Source of the DNA: Bog-473 sp963791455
GTDB lineage: Bacteria; Actinomycetota; Acidimicrobiia; Acidimicrobiales; RAAP-2
NCBI GenBank assembly: GCA_963791455.1
Contig: CAWBSM010000003.1
Span: 1 to 64,000, forward strand
DNA: 64,000 bases
Direction of reading: 5' to 3'
Below, piece after piece: positions 25,238-34,282 of this stretch (position 1 is the stretch's first letter; each line of letters starts with the position of its first letter). Below the pieces are notes generated by a model. It did no database searches and was not told the origin of the DNA. It saw only the letters and a list, made by a program, of their open reading frames with translations. The position numbers and the translations under genes are program-made.

Positions 25238-25720
25238 TTACACTGCCTCCATACCGAAGTCGGCCATCAGTGCCCGCTCCTCTTCGGGGGCCGGGGGCTC
25301 TGCCCGGTTCCACATCTCGTGCAGGGCGGCGAAGTATGCATCCATTGCCGGTGCGTGGATGACCAGAAGGCGCGCTCGAGTCCCTCCGGCGTTGCCGAAG
25401 GTGTGGGCGCTACCGCGAGGTACCAGGACGAAACCTTCCGACCCGACCACCAGCTCTTGGTCTTCCACGATGACGGACACCAGGCCATCGAGTACGAAAT
25501 ATGCCTCGGAGCAGTTCAGATGCCGGTGCGGCGGTGGTCGACGACCCCCAGCGGGAAGGAGGCGCTCCATGAGAGACAGATCACCATCATCAAGCTCAGC
25601 GATCGCCTTGAAGAACATCACACTGCCGCGCGCCGTGTACGTCTTGTGCCCTTCTCCCGGCCCGAGGACTGCAGCAGCCATTCCTCGATCCTGTTCCATG
25701 AACGGTCGAGCCGCAAGCAT
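25238..25720 (-). CDS. Cupin-domain protein
   Basis: A 160-residue single-cupin protein. Motif 1 is PPPHRHLNCSEAYFVLDGLV with the metal-binding His pair and Glu; motif 2 is VPRGSAHTFGNAGG with the late His. The C-terminus is a helical tail (YFAALHEMWNRAE, EERALMADFGM). Metal ligands are all present, so it may be a metalloenzyme or a small-molecule sensor. The ATG at 25720 has GAGGG eight bases upstream; ATG 25681 is an alternative. It diverges from the YdeI-like gene with a 51-base gap. Confidence 0.75.
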   Translation of the reverse strand: MLAARPFMEQDRGMAAAVLGPGEGHKTYTARGSVMFFKAIAELDDGDLSLMERLLPAGGRRPPPHRHLNCSEAYFVLDGLVSVIVEDQELVVGSEGFVLVPRGSAHTFGNAGGTRARLLVIHAPAMDAYFAALHEMWNRAEPPAPEEERALMADFGMEAV

Positions 25721-25771
25721 GACGGCCGCCCTCAGGGATCGTGGCTCGCTACTCCCCACTATGGTGGTCCC

Positions 25772-26038
25772 GTGAGCAGCGCGAGGGTGCTCGGCGGCGT
25801 GGTGCACAAGCTTCCAGGAGACCTGCGCCAGGCGCTGATAGCCAACCCCACGGCGCTCGGTGCCTGGCAGGACATCACACCGCTGGCCCGCAACGAATTC
25901 ATCTGCTGGGTCGAGGATGCCAAACAGCAGATGACACGACAACGCCGCATTCGCCGAACGCAAGAAGAACTAGAGGAAGGCCAGCGGCGACCTTGCTGCT
26001 GGCCAGGGTGCAAGCACCGCGAGCGCATCGGCAGATAG
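25772..26038 (+). CDS. YdeI/OmpD-associated family small protein
   Basis: An 88-residue protein: HKLPGDLRQALIANPTALGA, WQDITPLARNEFICWVEDAK, RRIRRTQEELEEGQRRPCCW, PGCKHRERIGR. This is the C-terminal helical module of YdeI/OmpD-associated (bacteriocin-protection) proteins, found alone in many Actinobacteria. The conserved cysteines near the end could bind metal. GTG at 25772 is the only reasonable start. Biological role unknown. Confidence 0.7.
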   Translation: MSSARVLGGVVHKLPGDLRQALIANPTALGAWQDITPLARNEFICWVEDAKQQMTRQRRIRRTQEELEEGQRRPCCWPGCKHRERIGR

Positions 26039-26197
26039 TCGGGCGCTGCTCACTCACGTCAGGAGGGACGGGAACAGAAGGCTCGGAACCGAGAAATGAT
26101 CGACCGATCTGTGTCCGGCTGATCACGCCGGCAGCGAGGAGACAGGACGGGCCTTCGCCGAGCGGGTTATCGGGCACTCGGTGGCGCGAGCATTCCC

Positions 26198-26722
26198 TTA
26201 TCGGCTGAAGCGCCACCGTGTCGCACCGTGGGGCTCGGCCGTGCTTAGACCTACCGCGGTGTGAAACATAAATCGGTACAGGTGCCACGGCGGCGGACTG
26301 GCGCTCGGAGCGCTGAACGGGGCGATGAACTCATCGCCCGCCACCTCGGCGGGCCATCCGAGGTTCCGGTAAATCGCAGCTACCTGCTCCAAGTTTGAGG
26401 GCACACTGTCTCTGGTCGCCGTGCCTTCCAGCGTCACGTCCATGCCCGGAAACTTGACCGAGATGGTACAGGCTGGATTGTGCGCCAGGTTGCGCGACTT
26501 GCGGGTCGCAGGACCGCCGGTGAAACAAAGGTCCCCGTCGTGCCACACTGCGCCGATCCCAGCAGCACGAGGTCGCCCCTCGGGGCGGACCGTGCCCAAG
26601 AAGAAGCCAGCGAGAGGCCCCTTTGGGCCCGACACGAGGAGGTCATGGGGTCGGCTCCACGGCAGGATCGGATTCTGGTAACGATCGAGATTGGTCGTTT
26701 CTGTGGGTTGCCGGTCAGTCAC
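26198..26722 (-). CDS. Pyridoxamine 5'-phosphate oxidase family protein
   Basis: A 174-residue split-barrel flavin-binding protein: LGTVRPEGRPRAAGIGAVWH, DGDLCFTGGPATRKSRNLAH, NPACTISVKFPGMDVTLEGT, then PPPWHLYRFMFHTAVGLST. The pattern fits F420- or FMN-dependent members of the PNPOx-like group, which are abundant in Actinobacteria. GTG 26722 follows GGGAG by about six bases. Longer in-frame starts to 26980 exist but add residues without family similarity. It is convergent with the YdeI-like gene. Confidence 0.78.
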   Translation of the reverse strand: MTDRQPTETTNLDRYQNPILPWSRPHDLLVSGPKGPLAGFFLGTVRPEGRPRAAGIGAVWHDGDLCFTGGPATRKSRNLAHNPACTISVKFPGMDVTLEGTATRDSVPSNLEQVAAIYRNLGWPAEVAGDEFIAPFSAPSASPPPWHLYRFMFHTAVGLSTAEPHGATRWRFSR

Positions 26723-27058
26723 GCTGCACTCCCACTCCCTCGCGCCGTCCTCCTCAATGTGTGCGTCGTGGACCAGGTACAGCCGCGGCGCTGAGAAGGC
26801 GGGAATCGACTCGTCGGCGTGAAACGCTTGAACATCAGTCGACGGCTCGATTGACTGGAGCCCTTTTGGCTTTCTCGGCCTTGCCAATTCTTGGACCGGG
26901 CCCAGCCTGAGCGATACTCGGGTCGACGCCGCGTCAACGGGCCCCCGGGCACACACGCGCGCTCGACCCTCTACGAGCACGGGCTTGCCGCTGCACCAAC
27001 AGGCGGCAAGGTGCCACCATCAACGAATTGCGACCGGCTGACCAGTATCCTCGTTGCT
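26723..27058. other. Divergent gap, no gene recognised
   Basis: About 335 bases between the divergent PNPOx-like and nuclease-like genes. Both flanking frames stay open into it but carry no recognisable domain. It should contain both promoters. Confidence 0.4.
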
Positions 27059-27535
27059 GTGCCGTCCTCCGTGGGCGCCGTTCTAGACGCGCAGCAAGTC
27101 GAACTTGTTGGGACGAGCTGGCTCGTAGCGCAGCTAGTCGCTGACGGCCTTGAGGTGGCGCGCCCCGAGCGCGATCGAGGTATTGACCTGATCGCCTATC
27201 TCGATGACAGCAGGTTCCGTGCGGTACCCATTCTGCTCAAGGCAGCTACTGGGCGCCGCTTCGAGTTGATGCGAAAGTACGAGCGAATCGGACCGCGGCT
27301 GTTGCTGGTCTTCGCCTGGAATGTCCGCAATCCATCGAAGACATCCGGCTACGCCTTGACATATCGTGAAGCGCTCAAGGTGGCGAAGGACTTAGGATGG
27401 ATCAAGACAGCATCCTGGGAGCGAGCTGGTTGTGGCTCGCAGAGGCCGTCGGCACGGATGGTCGAGCTCCTCGAGCCCTATCGAATGGGTCCTGGCCACT
27501 GGGTCCAGAAAGTCTCGGAGCTGAGTCAGCTGTAA
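27059..27535 (+). CDS. PD-(D/E)XK nuclease-like conserved hypothetical protein
   Basis: About 158 residues: VELVGTSWLVAQLVADGLEV, RPERDRGIDLIAYLDDSRF, VPILLKAATGRRFELMRKYE, LLLVFAWNV, YALTYREALKVAKDLGWIKT, and LLEPYRMGPGHWVQKV. The order helix, Asp (GIDLIAY), strand with Lys (ILLKA), then strand matches the core of the PD-(D/E)XK fold, with an unusual LLKA in place of E-x-K. I recognise it as a conserved uncharacterised family; a nuclease role is inference. GTG 27059 is a guess; the frame is open from 26891 and no strong ribosome site is seen. Confidence 0.55.
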   Translation: MPSSVGAVLDAQQVELVGTSWLVAQLVADGLEVARPERDRGIDLIAYLDDSRFRAVPILLKAATGRRFELMRKYERIGPRLLLVFAWNVRNPSKTSGYALTYREALKVAKDLGWIKTASWERAGCGSQRPSARMVELLEPYRMGPGHWVQKVSELSQL

Positions 27536-27599
27536 CGGCGGAGTGCTGAAACGCCCCGGGACCCGGAGGTGCGTTTTCCGGCGGTCGTCCCCATTTCGC

Positions 27600-28439
27600 T
27601 CAGCCCGAATCGTCTTGCGCTAGCAGCTGATCCGGGGACAGCCCCGTGAACGGACGGAAGTCTGGTCCCGAACGGAGGTTGTGCCCGCCGTCCACCGCGA
27701 TGGATTGGCCGGTGATTCGACTCGAATCAGCCCCCAGCAAGAAGGCAACGACCGACGCGATCTCAGCGGGATCCGACACGCCACCGAGCGGAGTGTTGCG
27801 CAAGTAGCTGTCGAAGACTGCGCTGTCGCGCGGAACGAGTTCCATGATCTCCGTCGCGACAAATCCCGGCTGGACAGAATTGAACCTCAGGCCGATCGGA
27901 CCGTACTCATCTGCTGCGTTCCGCATCATGGCGTCGATGGCCGCTTTGGACACCGGGTAGGCACCGAAGACCGGGTGGGTCGTCGTTGATGCAATGGACG
28001 AGATCGCAACGAAGCTTCCGCCGCCAGTCGCCACCATGGCGGGAACCGAATGCTTGACGCACAGCATGGTGCCCACCACGTTCAGGTCCAAGACCCGTCT
28101 GTACTCAGCCACGTCTTGGAGGTGGTACGGAGCCAACATGCCTCCGCCCCCCGCATTGGCGACCACTCCTCTGAGACTGCCAGCCCATTTCACGGTCGCA
28201 CTCACCGCCTCAGTGACCTGTATCTCGTCGGTGACGTCAGCCGTCACGTATTCAGCGAACAACCCCTCGTCGCGCAACGCCGCCACGGTGTCACCGAGTT
28301 TCGATTCGGTGCGCCCACAGATCATCACCTTCGCACCGAGACGGGCCAGTTCGGTCGCACACGCACTCCCGATGCCGCTCCCACCACCGGTCACGAGAAC
28401 ACCTGAGCCAACGATGGGTTCGTTCGCACTCATCTTCAT
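27600..28439 (-). CDS. SDR-family oxidoreductase
   Basis: A classical short-chain dehydrogenase of 279 residues. The cofactor loop is LVTGGGSGIGSACA, NAGGGG follows the central strand, a Ser lies in ISSIAS, and YPVSKAAIDAM supplies the catalytic Tyr and Lys. R37-like basic residues in ICGRTESKL suggest NADP(H). The C-terminus has ITGQSIAVDGGH. Substrate unknown. It is the first of several SDRs in the 27-53 kb region. Start taken at ATG 28439; ATG 28433 also fits. Confidence 0.87.
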   Translation of the reverse strand: MKMSANEPIVGSGVLVTGGGSGIGSACATELARLGAKVMICGRTESKLGDTVAALRDEGLFAEYVTADVTDEIQVTEAVSATVKWAGSLRGVVANAGGGGMLAPYHLQDVAEYRRVLDLNVVGTMLCVKHSVPAMVATGGGSFVAISSIASTTTHPVFGAYPVSKAAIDAMMRNAADEYGPIGLRFNSVQPGFVATEIMELVPRDSAVFDSYLRNTPLGGVSDPAEIASVVAFLLGADSSRITGQSIAVDGGHNLRSGPDFRPFTGLSPDQLLAQDDSG

Positions 28440-28695
28440 GGGCACCGGCGGACAAGATGCAACATGTTTACTTCCTTCTCTTGGTCATGCTCGTAGTGCG
28501 AACCTGTTGTCGACGTGGGCAAGCGCCAGCGGCACGACGAAGTCAGGCCTCCCCGCTTCGGCGACAGCCATGATGGTTCCTCTGATGGGGAGCAATATCT
28601 TCGCAGCCGCAGGCATGGATTGTCATACTCGTGCCCGTCCGCTGGTCAGCCGTGGAGATGGGTGCCGGGCAGAGCTTTGGTAACAATTCCGGTGG

Positions 28696-29559
28696 TCACC
28701 TCGTTTGGCGGGCGGGCGTCCCATCAAGCTCCCGAGCGGACAAACCCAGCTCGGTGAGTAAATCGAGGCTCACGTGGTTGCGTCCGGTTCGCTCGCGTGG
28801 ACAGTCACAGAGTGCGACAACAGCCTCGACCATCTCCTCCATTGACTCAACGTGGTCGGCATCGAGTGAGACTCCGACGAGGGCCTCGGCACCCTCACTC
28901 ATCACCGCCGCTCGAGGCTCGACCGTGTTGATACGAATCCCCGTGTTGGCCAGCTCGGCCGCCAGCGCGTTCGTAAGTCGGTTCAACGCGGCTTTCGATG
29001 CCCCGTAGACCCCCGTGGTCGTCCCCAACAAGCCCAGTTTGAACGGTGGCTCCCACAGGCGGGCGGTCGCGCTCGAGACATTGACGATCCATCCGCTACC
29101 CCTCTCGATCATTGATGGCAAAACCGCCTGACTCAAGTCCAGCGGGGCATGGACATTTACCTCGAATAGGATCCGGCGACGCTTCAGCGGAAAGTCAATG
29201 AGCGGTTGATAGACGGCGGCCGCGGCATTGTTGACGAGAATGTCAACGGGGCCTCCGAGCGCTGCGACGGCCTCCGGAACGATCCGACTGCGTTGGTCAG
29301 CATCGGTGAGATCGGACACGATCGGGACGACTCGTCCCCCGAAGCGACTCAATCTGAGGGCCGTCTCGCGCAGGGAGCCCGCCAACGTCGGATGGCGGTC
29401 GGCGGTTCGCGCGGTGATCGCGACGTCTGCCCCCTCCGCAGCAAGACGCAGGGCCGTGGCGGCGCCTATGCCCCGGCTTGACCCGGTCACGATTGCCCGC
29501 TTGCCCTGGAAACGCGGCGTTCCCTCCCTGGTCGTCTCAGGCCTGGTTACGTCTTCCAT
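28696..29559 (-). CDS. SDR-family oxidoreductase
   Basis: A 287-residue SDR: AIVTGSSRGIGAATALRL, DILVNNAAAAVYQPL, IVNVSSATA with the catalytic Ser, and VYGASKAALNRLTNAL with the Tyr and Lys. The C-terminal part (NTVEPRAAVMSEGAEAL, RTGRNHVSLDLLTELGL) lacks the common GxxxxVDGG motif. It is separated from the SDR at 28439 by about 250 bases with no recognised feature. It lies 70 bases downstream of the ColD-like gene in the same direction, so may be in its operon. Substrate unknown. Confidence 0.87.
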   Translation of the reverse strand: MEDVTRPETTREGTPRFQGKRAIVTGSSRGIGAATALRLAAEGADVAITARTADRHPTLAGSLRETALRLSRFGGRVVPIVSDLTDADQRSRIVPEAVAALGGPVDILVNNAAAAVYQPLIDFPLKRRRILFEVNVHAPLDLSQAVLPSMIERGSGWIVNVSSATARLWEPPFKLGLLGTTTGVYGASKAALNRLTNALAAELANTGIRINTVEPRAAVMSEGAEALVGVSLDADHVESMEEMVEAVVALCDCPRERTGRNHVSLDLLTELGLSARELDGTPARQTR

Positions 29560-29629
29560 CGGCTAGGTCTCTGATCGGATCCAAATGGCGCCTCGGCGAG
29601 TACGCGAGGGGCGGCTCTATCCAGATATG

Positions 29630-30840
29630 TCATTGGAGGAAGTCTTGCGCTGTAGCCCAGATGTAGTCGATGTCCTCATCGGACAACCCGTGGCTCGAGG
29701 GCAAGACGACACCTTGCTCCATCACTCGATCGGCATTGGGGAGACCGCGGGAGGGAACACGACAGGATAGGTTCCGGAACGCAGGCTGACGAGTCACGTT
29801 TCCGGTCCAAATCATCCGCGTGTCGACGCCGTGCTTCTCCATGTGCTGCTGAAATTCGGAACGTCGAACCCCGGAGTCTGCGCGAATCATGAGAGGGAAC
29901 ATATGCCACGCAGTATCGAGCTCGGGCGTCGTTCTGGGGAGGTCGAACACGTCGGGACGACTGGCGAAGTAAGCGCAGAGACGCGCGAAGTTCTGCTTCC
30001 GCGCCTTGAGGTTCGCCCCGAGCTTCTCGAGTTGCACCAGGCCAAACGCAGCAGACAACTCCGAAGGCTCGAAGTTCCAACCCACTTCGTCGAAAATAAA
30101 GAGGTTGTCATATTCGATGTCGTCACCAATCGATGAGAAGAACCGCGCTCCGGAGCCCTTCAGGCTGCCAAACATCTGCACCTCCGACCGCCGCCCCCAG
30201 CGACGCAGGACCAGACACCGGTCCGCCAACTCATCGTCGGCGACACATACCATCCCTCCGGTCCCGGCTGCGGTGATGATGTGGCTCAGGGCAAAGGAAG
30301 TCACCGAGATGTCAGAGCGGGCTCCGGTGGTGACTCCGCGCAGCGTGGCACCGAGCGCATGGCAGGAGTCCTCGACCACGAGGAGCCGATGGGCGTCCGC
30401 GAGCCCACGGATTGCGTCCCAGTCTGGGGCATTGCCGATCAGGTTCGGAGCCAAGATGGCTCGGGTCCGCGGCCCGATCATCTCCCCTATTGCAGCCACA
30501 TCAATGTTGAAGGTGTCGGGCTCGACGTCGACGAAGACCGGAGTGAGACCTGCACGAACCAACGGCGCAATGTCGGTCGAGAAGGTGAGCGCCGACGTCA
30601 CAACTTCGTCGCCCGGCGCCAGCCCAAGCAGCTCGACCGCCAAATAGAGGGCGGATGAGCCCGAATTGCACATGATGCCGCGCCTCTTCCCGAACAGCGT
30701 GGCGACCTGCTGCTCGAATTCTCGCACGTTCCGCCCGATGCGAAGGGCCTGCGGTCCGCCGGACAGGACCCGGCAGACAGCATCAATCTCCCGTTCATCG
30801 TGGACACTCCCCGCGTAGGGATTCGACGCAGCGTGCTCAT
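29630..30840 (-). CDS. DegT/DnrJ-fold PLP enzyme, ColD/RfbH-like 3-dehydratase type
   Basis: About 400 residues of a sugar aminotransferase-fold enzyme: GIMCNSGSSALYLAVELLGL, GDEVVTSALTFSTDIAPLV, VFVDVEPDTFNIDV, AHRLLVVEDSCHALGAT, DNLFIFDEVGWNFEPSELSA. At the PLP-lysine position the sequence is TSFALSHIITAAG, with His (codon 30281-30283) in place of Lys. That swap marks ColD and RfbH, which remove the 3-hydroxyl of a nucleotide sugar. The start is unclear: an ATG at 30840 overlaps the preceding stop as ATGA but is out of frame with the body, while the in-frame start would be a TTG at 30934. A frameshift in the first ten codons is likely. Confidence 0.75.
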
Positions 30841-31702
30841 CGCTGACCGACGAGGTCGAACACCCGCAAGGCGTTCTGGCGCAGGAATTTGGGCCAGACG
30901 CGCTCGTGAAAAGGGACGTCCGGAAGTTCAGCAAAAATTCTATCCAAGCTCAGGCCCATCGGGTAGTAGCCCGCGTACATGATCTTTTCGGCTCCGCGTG
31001 TGTTGGCGTACTCGACGACTTCTTTCGGGTAGTACTTCGGCGCAAAACCCGAAGTCATGTAATAAAGGTTCGGCCACTTGAGCATCAGCTTCACAGCCAG
31101 ATCCACCCAGGGTTCGGCCCCATGGCGCATGACCAGCCGTAGGTCCGGGAAGTCGTAGCAGACCTGATCGAAGTGCATGACGTGCTGGCATTCCGAGGGA
31201 ATTCGTGGTCCGGCAACTCCGGCATTCACGATCATGGCAATATTCAGGTCGATGCAGGCTTGAAAGATCGGATAGTAGCGTGCGTCGCTCACTGGGACCT
31301 CGGATTGCATCCGGCCGGAAACGAAGTGACGGCGGCGATTCGGTATGTGGCGTGCGCGTCGCGGATGCGGCGTAATGCTCCGCCGATGTCGTTCGGATCG
31401 ATCTCGAGGCTCGGAACAAAGCAGTCGGGATGGAGAGCCAGGGCCTTGTGCGTGAGCTCGCCGCTGAGCCCAACGAGCCCGATGTCGATCCCGTGTCGAT
31501 CCATTGCCTTCAGCGTGACCTCGATCGGATCTTCGCCTTCCAACCTATCGGGAACGTCTTTGAACATGTACCCCGCGGGGAAGTCCATCTCCTGGCTCTC
31601 CACGTCCTTGGCGAGTGTGCGTAACGCCTCATATTTGAGGCGTGGATTCTTCGTCGGGAACCCGATCATGAGGTCGACGACGCCGACGTCCGAAGGCATC
31701 AT
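30837..31702 (-). pseudogene. Amidohydrolase-fold protein (Amidohydro_2), frameshifted
   Basis: Two frames form one protein of about 288 residues. The first, from ATG 31702, runs MPSDVGVVDLMIGFP, MDFPAGYMFKDVPDR, FPAGCNP and stops. The second continues EVPVSDARYYPIFQACIDLN, GAEPWVDLAVKLMLKWPNLY, FAPKYYPKEVVEYANTRGA and ends RVFDLVGQR. The shift lies at about 31300-31312. The intact paralogue at 56371-57246 reads straight through the same point. As in the paralogue, the N-terminal HxH metal motif is absent (VVDLMIG). Its end overlaps the ATG at 30840 of the next locus. Either a young pseudogene or a sequencing error. Confidence 0.75.
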
Positions 31703-31790
31703 GCGGAGCGGAGCGCTCCCATCACACGGTGGACGATCATTTTGGCTATGGGCGCATTGTAGGCATCGGGAAAGGCTTCCTAGGGTTGAT

Positions 31791-32561
31791 TCAGTGCGGC
31801 GTGAGCCCCCCATCCACGATGATGACCTGGCCTGTCATGTAGCTCCCCGCATCAGAACACATGAGCAGGGCGGGTCCGACCATCTCGTCCGGGTGGGCTG
31901 CTCGCTTCATGAAGCATGCGTTGCTCATGGACTCGACCACCTCGGGCGGGTTGTTCCTGACCATATCGGTGTCGACGGTGCCCGGCGCCAAGGCGTTGAC
32001 GCGGATTCCCTTCGACGCAAAGACGGAGGCCATCGATCGGGTCATGGCCATCAGCCCGGCCTTGGCCGAGGCGTACATCGCCGACGTCGGAGAGAAGAGA
32101 AACGCGCCGGCGGAGACCACGTTGAGGATGGCCGCGTTGGCCGAGGCCTCGAGGTGCGGGAGGGCTTTCTCCACGAGGAACACCGGTCCGCGCAGGTTGG
32201 TACCCAACGACTTGTCCCATGCCTCAAGCGTCAACTGCCCGAAGGGAAGGGTCAGCGCGTTCGCGGCGTTGTTCACCACGATGTCGAGGCGGCCGAATTC
32301 GTCGACGGTGCGATCGACCAGTGCATTGATCGCCTCGATATCACCCATGTGGGTCGGGACGCCAATGGCGTCGGCACCCCGCGCCCGCAGCCGTGATTCG
32401 ACCTCGGCACATGCGTCAGCCTTCCGGCTCGCCACTGCCACCTTGGCCCCCGCTGCAGAGAGACCTTCGGCGACGGCCAACCCGATGCCACGGGTCCCAC
32501 CCGTGACGATTGCCACCCGACCGGTGAGGTCGTGCAGGCGGCTCAACTTCTCCTTGTCCAT
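31791..32561 (-). CDS. SDR-family oxidoreductase
   Basis: A 256-residue classical SDR: RVAIVTGGTRGIGLAVAEGL, DIVVNNAANALTLPF, VVSAGAFLFSP with the Ser position, and MYASAKAGLMAMTRSM with Tyr and Lys. The end is YMTGQVIIVDGGLTP. The basic residues after strand 2 (ASRKADAC) favour NADP(H). Good length and no defects. Upstream of the frameshifted amidohydrolase and probably cotranscribed with it. Substrate unknown. Confidence 0.9.
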   Translation of the reverse strand: MDKEKLSRLHDLTGRVAIVTGGTRGIGLAVAEGLSAAGAKVAVASRKADACAEVESRLRARGADAIGVPTHMGDIEAINALVDRTVDEFGRLDIVVNNAANALTLPFGQLTLEAWDKSLGTNLRGPVFLVEKALPHLEASANAAILNVVSAGAFLFSPTSAMYASAKAGLMAMTRSMASVFASKGIRVNALAPGTVDTDMVRNNPPEVVESMSNACFMKRAAHPDEMVGPALLMCSDAGSYMTGQVIIVDGGLTPH

Positions 32562-32851
32562 ATTGGCATTCTCTCGCGCAAGGTCAGGTCAGCCTTGGGA
32601 ACCCGTCGTTACGTGGGACCGCGGGCGCTTCGTCATGCCGGGCCGCGGCGCAGTGCTTCGCCACCTGTCCGCCTCGCAGCGAGCAGTGGCAGGGCGTCGT
32701 TCCGCCACCACGAAGCCGGGGATCAGAGACACGCAGCAAGCGTAACGTCATCTCGGGCGGCTGGGGGTGGGCCCCTGCCAGACGGGTCGACCGCCATTTC
32801 CCACGGAATCCTGCTTGAATGAGTACTCGCGAGAACCTCGGGGGAGGACAT

Positions 32852-34240
32852 ATGGGGAAGAGACTTGCTGATCTGCGACATGAGGCCCTGGCGATGGCGA
32901 TGGTCATCGTCGTGCTGGCCGGGGTTCTTGTCGCCGCCTCGACGACGAACGCGGTGGCAGCCATATCGGCCAATCGCGCCCTGAATCTGTCGACCAACGG
33001 CGAGTGGCCGGGCCTCGGCAAGATCTGCGAGTCGGGGGCAGGCGGCGCCTCGTCGGTACGCGGCGTCGGGCCGAAGACGATCCACATCGCGGTGTTCAAC
33101 GACGCCTCCAACACCATTGAGCCGGGACTCGAGATCGAATTCGTACAACAGGCGAAGGCCTTCGCGGCGTGGTGCAACGCATCGGGCGGCATCAACGGGC
33201 GTCATATCGTCATCGACGACCGCGATGCGGCATTGTTCAATGCAGCGCAGCAGACCGAGTTGGCCTGCCAGAGCGATTTCATGGCGGTCGCCGGCGGTAT
33301 GGCGCTCGATCAAGCCGCCGTCCCTATTCGTGAACAGTGCGGGCTCGGTCAGATCAGCGGCTACGTCGTCTCTGATGCATCGATCAATGCCTCCCTCCAG
33401 GTCGACCCGACCGGTACGAGCACCAAGGTCCAGTCGTCGGGATGGTTCGCCGCGATGACCAAGAAGTACCCACAGGCAGTCAAGAAGGCGGGCATGGGTG
33501 GAGCGAACACTCCCTCGGTCCTCGAATCCGAGCGGAAATTCCAGTTTGGTGCTGAGGGGGAGGGCTGGAATGTCATCGACTTCCAAGAGCCTCCCGTTTC
33601 GGTGACCGACTGGGCTCCCTATGTCGAGGAGGCACAGTCCAAGGGAGTCCAAGCTCTGTGGCCCTCCGCAACCGCCAACATGACGCCGTACTTTCAGGCG
33701 ATGACGACCGCCGCCTACAAGCCCGCCTTCATAGAACTCGGGACGCAGTTCTACAACGCCACCACCACCAAGGGCGTGGCCGCGACCACGGGACTTCCGC
33801 CCGTTTACGTCGAGACGGGATGGTGGCCGCTCGAGATGGCATCGCAGAGCCCTTCGACGGAGCAACTCATTAACGTCATGCACACCTACGGTAAGGGTGA
33901 CCCCGTCAACTTCTTCGACGAGGAGGGCGCGGAGTCATGGCTCTTGTGGGCCAAGTCGGCCTCGGCTTGTGGAGTCAATCTGACGGTGTCATGCGTCCTG
34001 GACCATGCGGCGGCGCAGAAGAACTGGAGCGCCGGAGGTATCGAGGCACCGGTCGCGCAACTGACCATGTCCAACCAGAACCCCCAGCCCTCACCCTGCT
34101 TCGTGCTCCTCAAGGCGGAGCCGAACAAGTTCGTCTACGACAAAGCAGTCACCCAGCCCACCCAGTCGATTTGGAACTGCAACCCCAAGAACATCGTCCA
34201 ACTAACGGCTCAACAGCAGGCGGCGCTAACCGCAGGCTAG
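32852..34240 (+). CDS. ABC transporter substrate-binding protein, branched-chain amino acid (LivK) type
   Basis: A 462-residue secreted binding protein. A signal peptide spans residues 1 to about 36 (basic MGKRLADLRHEALA, then the hydrophobic MAMVIVVLAGVLVAA). The mature part begins near a GVGPKTIHIAVFND strand, with FAAWCNASGGINGRHIVIDD as in Peripla_BP_6 proteins, and continues as two Rossmann-like lobes. Several cysteines suggest disulfides. GGGGGAGG four bases before ATG 32852 fixes the start. No permease or ATPase is in this window. It sits among catabolic genes, so it may capture the substrate or a related carboxylate. Confidence 0.85.
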   Translation: MGKRLADLRHEALAMAMVIVVLAGVLVAASTTNAVAAISANRALNLSTNGEWPGLGKICESGAGGASSVRGVGPKTIHIAVFNDASNTIEPGLEIEFVQQAKAFAAWCNASGGINGRHIVIDDRDAALFNAAQQTELACQSDFMAVAGGMALDQAAVPIREQCGLGQISGYVVSDASINASLQVDPTGTSTKVQSSGWFAAMTKKYPQAVKKAGMGGANTPSVLESERKFQFGAEGEGWNVIDFQEPPVSVTDWAPYVEEAQSKGVQALWPSATANMTPYFQAMTTAAYKPAFIELGTQFYNATTTKGVAATTGLPPVYVETGWWPLEMASQSPSTEQLINVMHTYGKGDPVNFFDEEGAESWLLWAKSASACGVNLTVSCVLDHAAAQKNWSAGGIEAPVAQLTMSNQNPQPSPCFVLLKAEPNKFVYDKAVTQPTQSIWNCNPKNIVQLTAQQQAALTAG

Positions 34241-34282
34241 AGAACGGATCGTGCGCCGGGCAGACAAATGGGTTGGGCTGTG

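Noticed and set aside
32723..33883. Minus-strand frame of about 386 codons
   Set aside because: Antisense of the secreted binding protein; composition rich in Arg/Gly/His, typical of a shadow frame.
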